A DNA stretch of 46,451 nt from ZC4RG35 sp964571765. Lineage in GTDB: Bacteria; Actinomycetota; Acidimicrobiia; Spongiisociales; ZC4RG35. The stretch is taken from assembly GCA_964571765.1 (NCBI GenBank), contig CAZNDH010000014.1, forward strand, positions 1-46,451. The letters are read 5' to 3'. A program made the translations under genes and the position numbers. The notes under the pieces are model-generated. The model was not told the DNA's origin. It did no database searches and saw only the letters and a list, made by a program, of their open reading frames with translations. Below, one piece after another: positions 42,506 through 46,451 of the stretch. Each line of letters begins with the position of its first letter. The first letter of the stretch is position 1.

Positions 42506-42521
42506 ACTCCCGGGGTTTCCC

Positions 42522-42527
42522 TACCAT
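42522..42527 (+). promoter_or_regulatory. Candidate -10 box TACCAT before ispH
   Basis: TACCAT is followed by 9 bases (GGCGGGGAA) and the ispH ATG at 42537. That stretch also contains a GGGGA that could act as a short ribosome binding site, so leaderless or short-leader expression are both possible. Confidence 0.35.
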
Positions 42528-42536
42528 GGCGGGGAA

Positions 42537-43586
42537 ATGACTGTGGAAAGGGTGCTGCTCGCCGAGCCGCGCGGATTCTGTGCCGGGGTGGAGATGGCGA
42601 TCAAGGCACTCACCTGGATGACCAGGATCTTCGAGCCTCCCGTCTACTGCTTCCACGAGATCGTGCACAACGAATGGGTGGTTCGGGCCTTCGAACGGGT
42701 GGGTGTGGTGTTCGTCGACGACATCGAGGACGTCCCCGAGGGTGCACCGGTCATGCTCTCCGCCCATGGCTCGGCTCCGCACGTGGTCGAGGGGGCGCAG
42801 CGAAGGGCAGCGGTGGTCATCGACGCCGTCTGCCCGCTGGTCACCAAGGTGCACCACGAGGTGCGCACTATGGCCCGCAAGGGCTTCGACATCATCTACG
42901 TCGGCCATGAGGGCCACGACGAGGCGGTGGGGACAGTGGCCGAGGCGCCCGAGGCGATCACCCTCGTCGAGCCGGAGCGCGGGTTGGGGGAGTTCGACCC
43001 TTCCGACCCCTCCAAAGTGGCACTTGTCGCCCAGACGACGCTGGGGGTGCACGAGTGGCGTGAGGTCATGGAGGACGCCCTCAGCCGGTTCCCCGAGTTG
43101 AAGACCGCCCGCAAGTCGGACCTCTGCTACGCCACCACCAACCGGCAGGGGGTGGTCGACGAGCTGACCAAGGAGTGCGAGTTGATCCTGGTGGTCGGTT
43201 CGCACAACTCCTCGAACACCCAAGCCCTGGTCAGGGTGTCCCGGGAGAACGGGGTAGCTGCTCACCGGATCGACTCTGCGGACGACATCGACCCGTCATG
43301 GCTCGACGGAGTGACCACCGTGGGGCTGACCGCCGGCGCCTCGGCGCCCGACCACCTGGTCCAGGAGGTCATCGACCACCTGGCCCCAACTCGAGGGTTC
43401 GAGTTGTGGTCGACCACCCAGGAGGAGGAGTATTTCCCCCTGCCACCTCAGCTCCGGTCTTTCGTCACCACTCTCCAGGGTCTGGTCGAGGCAGGGGTCA
43501 CCGCCACACCCAACGATGGAGTGTCACTTCTCGACCGGGATCGCCACTGGACCGCCACCGAAGCCCTCGATCTGATCAGCGTCTGA
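42537..43586 (+). CDS. ispH: 4-hydroxy-3-methylbut-2-enyl diphosphate reductase
   Basis: A 349-residue iron-sulfur enzyme of the MEP isoprenoid pathway. The three cluster Cys are C15 (RGFCAGV), C99 (DAVCPLVTKVHHE) and C197 (SDLCYATTNRQ). H44 (EIVHN), H77 (SAHGS) and the Glu in GHEGHDEAVGT are catalytic-site residues. The late GLTAGASAPDHLVQEVI is characteristic. It forms a [4Fe-4S] enzyme making IPP and DMAPP. Its 3' end precedes der by 11 bases; the two probably share a transcript. Confidence 0.96.
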   Translation: MTVERVLLAEPRGFCAGVEMAIKALTWMTRIFEPPVYCFHEIVHNEWVVRAFERVGVVFVDDIEDVPEGAPVMLSAHGSAPHVVEGAQRRAAVVIDAVCPLVTKVHHEVRTMARKGFDIIYVGHEGHDEAVGTVAEAPEAITLVEPERGLGEFDPSDPSKVALVAQTTLGVHEWREVMEDALSRFPELKTARKSDLCYATTNRQGVVDELTKECELILVVGSHNSSNTQALVRVSRENGVAAHRIDSADDIDPSWLDGVTTVGLTAGASAPDHLVQEVIDHLAPTRGFELWSTTQEEEYFPLPPQLRSFVTTLQGLVEAGVTATPNDGVSLLDRDRHWTATEALDLISV

Positions 43587-43597
43587 GGCTGGGTCCT

Positions 43598-44908
43598 TTG
43601 AGCACCCTTCCGGTGGTCGCCGTGGTGGGCAGGCCCAATGTCGGCAAGTCGACTCTGGTCAACCGGATCATCGGCGCCCGGTCGGCGGTGGTGGAAGAGA
43701 TGCCCGGCGTCACCCGCGACCGCAGGCAATTCGAGGCGGACTGGGCCGGCCGGGACTTCCTATTGGTGGACACGGGCGGTTGGGAGGCGCATCCCGGGGA
43801 CCAACTCGAAGCCTCGATCAGACAGCAGGCCGAGGCCGCGGTGTCCGGGGCCGACCTGGTCCTCTTCGTTGTCGATGCCACCACCGAGATCGGTGACGAC
43901 GACACCGGCGTGGTCGGGATCCTTCGCCGCTCGGGTCTACCCGTGGTTCTGGTGGCCAACAAGGCGGACAACCCCGCGGTTGAGGGTGAGGTGTCCCGTC
44001 TGTGGTCTCTGGGACTTGGTGATCCCCATCCGGTGAGCGCCTTCCACGGAAGGGGCGTCGGCGACCTCCTCGATGTGGTGGTGGCGGCGCTACCCGAACC
44101 GGTCGAGCGGGCGGCGGTGACGCTGCCCCGTCTCGCCATCGTGGGTCGTCCCAATGTGGGCAAGTCGACCCTGCTCAACAAGCTGCTCGGCGAGGACCGG
44201 GTGATCGTCTCCGAGCGACCGGGGACCACCCGTGATCCGATTGACGTCGAGGCCAGCATCGGGGACCACCGTTACGTCATCGTGGATACTGCCGGAATCC
44301 GCCGCAAGCCGCAGATCACCGAGGACGCCGACTTCTACGCGGTGCTCCGCGCCCGGGAAGCCCTGGCCGATGCCGATCTCGCCCTGCTGGTCGTGGATTC
44401 CACCGAGGGCGTCACCCACCAGGACCAGAGGATCGCCGCCGAGATCGTCGAGGCCGGTGCGGGTGTCGTGGTGCTGATGAACAAGTGGGACGCCCTCGAC
44501 GAGGAGCAGCGGGAACTGACCGAGAAATCGCTTCCCGACAGGTTTGGCTTCATCTCTTGGGCTCCGGTGCTCAGGCTGTCGGCCCTCACTGGGGCACGGG
44601 TGGGCCGGTTGGCACCGGCGATCGAGGCGGCACTCGAGGCTCGCCTGGTTCGGGTGTCCACCGGTGAGCTCAATAGGAGGGTTCGGGAATGGGTGGCGGC
44701 CCACCCGCCTCCGGTGCGTAAGGGGCGGCGGCCTCGTCTCCAATATGTGGTTCAGGCAGGGGTGGGCCCGCCCACCTTCGTCCTCTTCGTCTCAGGAGGT
44801 GAGATCGGAGACGACTACCTGCGGTTCCTGGAGAACCGTCTCCGTGACGCCTATGACTTCGTGGGAACGCCGATCCACTTCGTCACCCGCACCAGGGAGA
44901 GACGATGA
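43598..44908 (+). CDS. der: Ribosome biogenesis GTPase Der (EngA)
   Basis: A 436-residue protein with two GTPase domains in tandem and a C-terminal KH-like domain. The first P-loop is VGRPNVGKST near residue 8 and the second near residue 184, both identical in motif. Each has DxxG (DTGGW and DTAGI) and an NKxD (NKADN and NKWDA). The last 90 residues give KH-like HPPPVRKGRRPRLQYVVQAG. It acts in late 50S assembly. I used TTG 43598, which begins STLPVVAVVGRPN; the upstream frame open to 43175 is shadow of ispH. It overlaps the small membrane gene by ATGA. Confidence 0.95.
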   Translation: MSTLPVVAVVGRPNVGKSTLVNRIIGARSAVVEEMPGVTRDRRQFEADWAGRDFLLVDTGGWEAHPGDQLEASIRQQAEAAVSGADLVLFVVDATTEIGDDDTGVVGILRRSGLPVVLVANKADNPAVEGEVSRLWSLGLGDPHPVSAFHGRGVGDLLDVVVAALPEPVERAAVTLPRLAIVGRPNVGKSTLLNKLLGEDRVIVSERPGTTRDPIDVEASIGDHRYVIVDTAGIRRKPQITEDADFYAVLRAREALADADLALLVVDSTEGVTHQDQRIAAEIVEAGAGVVVLMNKWDALDEEQRELTEKSLPDRFGFISWAPVLRLSALTGARVGRLAPAIEAALEARLVRVSTGELNRRVREWVAAHPPPVRKGRRPRLQYVVQAGVGPPTFVLFVSGGEIGDDYLRFLENRLRDAYDFVGTPIHFVTRTRERR

Positions 44909-45060
44909 GTCAGGAAGGTCGGGATCCTCTGGGGCAGGGCTCCGAGGAGGAGGTCCGGGCCCCATTCACCTTCAAGCTGATGATCGTTCTGGTGGTGATC
45001 TATCTGGGATACCGGCTGGTCCAGGGTGTTGTCTGGGTGATCGAATGGATCAGGGGCTAG
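44905..45060 (+). CDS. 51-residue membrane micro-protein coupled to der
   Basis: A short frame: an acidic N-terminal half (MSQEGRDPLGQGSEEEVRAP) then one hydrophobic helix (LMIVLVVIYLGYRLVQGVVW) and a short tail. Its ATG overlaps the der stop in ATGA and its TAG stop shares a CTAG palindrome with the convergent gene. The clean helix with the coupling argues for a real gene, probably a single-pass membrane protein. No homologue is claimed. Confidence 0.55.
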   Translation: MSQEGRDPLGQGSEEEVRAPFTFKLMIVLVVIYLGYRLVQGVVWVIEWIRG

Positions 45061-45335
45061 CCCGCCGCGTTCGCTATCTGGCGTCGCTTGCGGGCGAGCC
45101 TGCGTGCCCTGGCCACCCAGCCCACCAGCAAGCCCAGTGAGAACACGATCACCAGGATGAGCCAACCGGGGAGCTCGAGGTCGAAGCCGAGCAGGGTCAC
45201 CGACCGAGTCTCCCGGTTCTGGGCGATGAAGACACCAAACAGAACCAGCGATATCAGGGCGAGCACGACCCCGGGGGTGATTCCTACCCGTGATGGCTCC
45301 GGGGAGGCGGACTGTCTGGCGGGGTGTTCGCTCAT
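45057..45335 (-). CDS. LapA/DUF1049-like membrane protein
   Basis: A 92-residue protein. After a polar N-terminal segment come two helices, VVLALISLVLFGVFIAQN and GWLILVIVFSLGLLVGW, with RETRSVTLLGFDLELP between them, and a basic tail WVARARRLARKRRQIANAAG. This is the LapA domain layout, a small lipopolysaccharide-assembly-named family that is widespread in bacteria without outer membranes too. Role in this organism unknown. The frame runs upstream to 45686 in the shadow of the next gene; I used ATG 45333-45335, preceded on the minus strand by AAGGA. Confidence 0.65.
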   Translation of the reverse strand: MSEHPARQSASPEPSRVGITPGVVLALISLVLFGVFIAQNRETRSVTLLGFDLELPGWLILVIVFSLGLLVGWVARARRLARKRRQIANAAG

Positions 45336-45367
45336 CGCATCCTTGTGCTGAATTCTCCTACCAAAGG

Positions 45368-45373
45368 TAGCCT
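45368..45373 (+). promoter_or_regulatory. Candidate -10 box TAGCCT, leaderless start
   Basis: TAGCCT is followed by 7 bases (CAGCAAG) and the ATG at 45381, without a Shine-Dalgarno. It lies in the 45-base space between the two divergent genes. Confidence 0.4.
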
Positions 45374-45380
45374 CAGCAAG

Positions 45381-46022
45381 ATGGCGGCGCAGAGCGTCAT
45401 CCTCGACATCGAGCCCGGGTTGTGGTTGTGGCGGGTTCCCCATCCCGACTGGGAGCCCGCGGAGGGTGGCGACCGTTGGGTCACCTCCACCTGTGTCGAG
45501 ACCAGAGGAGAGGTGGCGGTCCTCGACCCCCTGGCCCCGCCCAACTCCGACGACCCGGTGTGGAAGCGGCTGGATGGCAGCCCGCCGACGGTGATCGCCG
45601 TACTCAAGCCGGACCATGTCCGCAGCGTGGATCTGTTCGCCGACAGATACCCCCAGGCGCGAGTCTTCGGTCCCGACGTCTTCCACAAGGACGACGTGCC
45701 GGAGGCCGATATGGAGCCGATCTATCCGGGGGACGTCCTACCCGGTGAGATGGTCGCGCTCTACGACGGAAGGGGGCGGAACGAGACCCCGTTGTGGATC
45801 CCGGAGCACGGCACCATCGTCTTCTCCGATGCCATGACAGGGTTGGGCGGCGAGCTCCAGATCTGGACCACGCCATGGCACGAGGGCCGGGTGTTGCCAG
45901 CGATGAAGTCGCTGCTCGATCTGGAGTTCGAGCGAGTGATCGTCTCACACGGTCAACCGATCCATGATCGCCTCGCCTTCGAACGCGCCCTGCAGAGGGA
46001 GCCATACTCAGAAAGCCCCTGA
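45381..46022 (+). CDS. Metallo-beta-lactamase-fold protein lacking part of the metal site
   Basis: A 213-residue protein with the alpha-beta-beta-alpha layout: VILDIEPGLWLWRVPHPDW, EVAVLDPLAPP as the second strand, VIAVLKPDHVRSVDLFADRYP where the HxHxDH motif should be, FSDAMTG and VIVSHGQPI later. In KPDHVRS the first two His of the motif are missing and only Asp and the last His remain, while the later Asp and His are kept. The protein may bind metal poorly or one ion only, or work without one. It starts at ATG 45381, 7 bases from a TANNNT box. It precedes the SET gene on the same strand. Function unknown. Confidence 0.65.
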   Translation: MAAQSVILDIEPGLWLWRVPHPDWEPAEGGDRWVTSTCVETRGEVAVLDPLAPPNSDDPVWKRLDGSPPTVIAVLKPDHVRSVDLFADRYPQARVFGPDVFHKDDVPEADMEPIYPGDVLPGEMVALYDGRGRNETPLWIPEHGTIVFSDAMTGLGGELQIWTTPWHEGRVLPAMKSLLDLEFERVIVSHGQPIHDRLAFERALQREPYSESP

Positions 46023-46044
46023 TCGGGAATCGCCGGCGCCCCTC

Positions 46045-46050
46045 TAACGT
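46045..46050 (+). promoter_or_regulatory. Candidate -10 box TAACGT before the SET gene
   Basis: TAACGT is followed by 7 bases (CCCCGGG) and the ATG at 46058, in a 35-base gap after the previous stop. No Shine-Dalgarno. Confidence 0.35.
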
Positions 46051-46057
46051 CCCCGGG

Positions 46058-46451
46058 ATGGGCGAGCAGCGAAACGAGTGGCTGGAGGTGACCAGAGACG
46101 CCCGGGGCGGTGGTCATGTCATGGCTCGCCGCGATATCGAGCCAGGCGAGATCGTGTTCCGACTTCCCAAGGTGTTCACCGATACCCGGGACCGGCACAG
46201 CATCGAGGTTGGCCCGGGTCGGCATCAGGCGTTCACCGACGACATCGACGACTACGTCAACCACTCCTGTGACCCCAACTTGGAGTTGGTGGCTCTGGAA
46301 AGTGATGAGGACTTCGGGTTCAGGGTGGTCAGGCCGATCAGGGCAGGGGAGGAGGTCTCGTGGGACTACGAGACGTACGAAGGCGAGCTCAGCTCACCTT
46401 TTCCCTGCACCTGTGGCGCCACCAACTGTCGGGGTTGGATCGGGGGAGCAG
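46058..46451 (+). CDS. SET-domain protein lysine methyltransferase, cut by the window end
   Basis: The first 131 residues of a frame with no stop before the window ends. It begins MGEQRNEWLEVTRDARGGGH, then VMARRDIEPGEIVFRLP, which is the SET N-terminal part. YVNHSCDPNLELVAL (NHS at 68-70, Cys71) is the SAM/lysine pocket signature, and RPIRAGEEVSWDYETYEGE carries the WDYE motif with Tyr104. A post-SET-like cysteine cluster follows, FPCTCGATNCRGW, with C117, C119 and C124, able to bind zinc with Cys71. Bacterial SET proteins are few and their targets mostly unknown. The end of the protein is not visible. Confidence 0.8.
   Translation, partial: MGEQRNEWLEVTRDARGGGHVMARRDIEPGEIVFRLPKVFTDTRDRHSIEVGPGRHQAFTDDIDDYVNHSCDPNLELVALESDEDFGFRVVRPIRAGEEVSWDYETYEGELSSPFPCTCGATNCRGWIGGA

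Overview
The window reads as a scaffold (with one 100-N gap) from a high-GC actinobacterium. The evidence is a complete Pup-proteasome locus, a TatA/TatC pair beside a HelY-type helicase, a DUF4193 protein, frequent GTG and TTG starts, and stop/start overlaps in most operons. Gene order in two blocks matches the mycobacterial blocks trmI-arc-dop-pup-prcBA-pafABC-tatAC-helY and HAD-nadK-recN-pyrG-xerD-scpAB-rluB-cmk-der. The proteins are diverged, and several genes usual in mycobacteria (tlyA and the two genes between recN and pyrG) are not there. I infer a deep-branching, probably uncultured lineage such as Acidimicrobiia or a relative. The lineage is inference; the phylum is well supported.

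Layout. 1-1.0 kb: a tRNA-Leu with the rare anticodon AAG, then about 930 bases with no convincing gene. 1.0-8.8 kb: accessory and membrane genes. These are a SnoaL-like fragment cut by the gap, DUF302, a PlsC-type acyltransferase, DsrE, an HTTM membrane protein, an MFS transporter, a holin-like/DUF3618-like pair, an ASCH-domain protein, and a 30-residue membrane micro-ORF coupled to trmI. 8.9-17.2 kb: the Pup-proteasome system, with unfoldase Arc, deamidase/depupylase Dop, Pup, PrcB, PrcA, ligase PafA and the WYL regulators PafB and PafC. 17.2-22.2 kb: a zinc-ribbon protein, a strong hairpin terminator, tatA-tatC-helY and a diacylglycerol-kinase-like gene. 22.2-26.4 kb: a coupled run of DUF4193, polyprenol-phosphate mannosyltransferase, GNAT, Nudix, M20 peptidase and HAD phosphatase, facing lysA. 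27.7-33.5 kb: a 47-residue acidic protein, a class III cyclase-ATPase-TPR protein, nadK and recN. 33.7-45.1 kb: pyrG, ald, xerD, a TraR/DksA zinc finger, an HD protein, scpA, scpB, rluB, aroA, cmk, ispH, der and a 51-residue membrane protein. 45.1-46.45 kb: a LapA-like protein, a metallo-beta-lactamase-fold protein missing metal ligands, and a SET-domain methyltransferase running off the end.

How the genes work together. Pup ends in Gly-Gly-Gln, so Dop must deamidate it before PafA can attach it to lysines. Arc then unfolds pupylated proteins into the PrcA/PrcB chamber, and Dop can remove Pup. PafB and PafC are the DNA-damage-type activators that travel with this locus. The second half carries housekeeping genes for chromosome segregation (ScpAB, XerD), DNA repair (RecN), nucleotide and cofactor synthesis (PyrG, Cmk, NadK), isoprenoid and aromatic synthesis (IspH, AroA) and ribosome assembly (Der, RluB).

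I did not find a clearly new defence, secretion or biosynthetic system. The most unusual signals are the tRNA-Leu(AAG), a 9-bp perfect inverted repeat just before pafB, a recurring TANNNT box 6-9 bases before starts that lack a Shine-Dalgarno (leaderless expression), the bacterial SET protein, the substitutions in the AroA active-site loop, and several conserved-looking micro-proteins.
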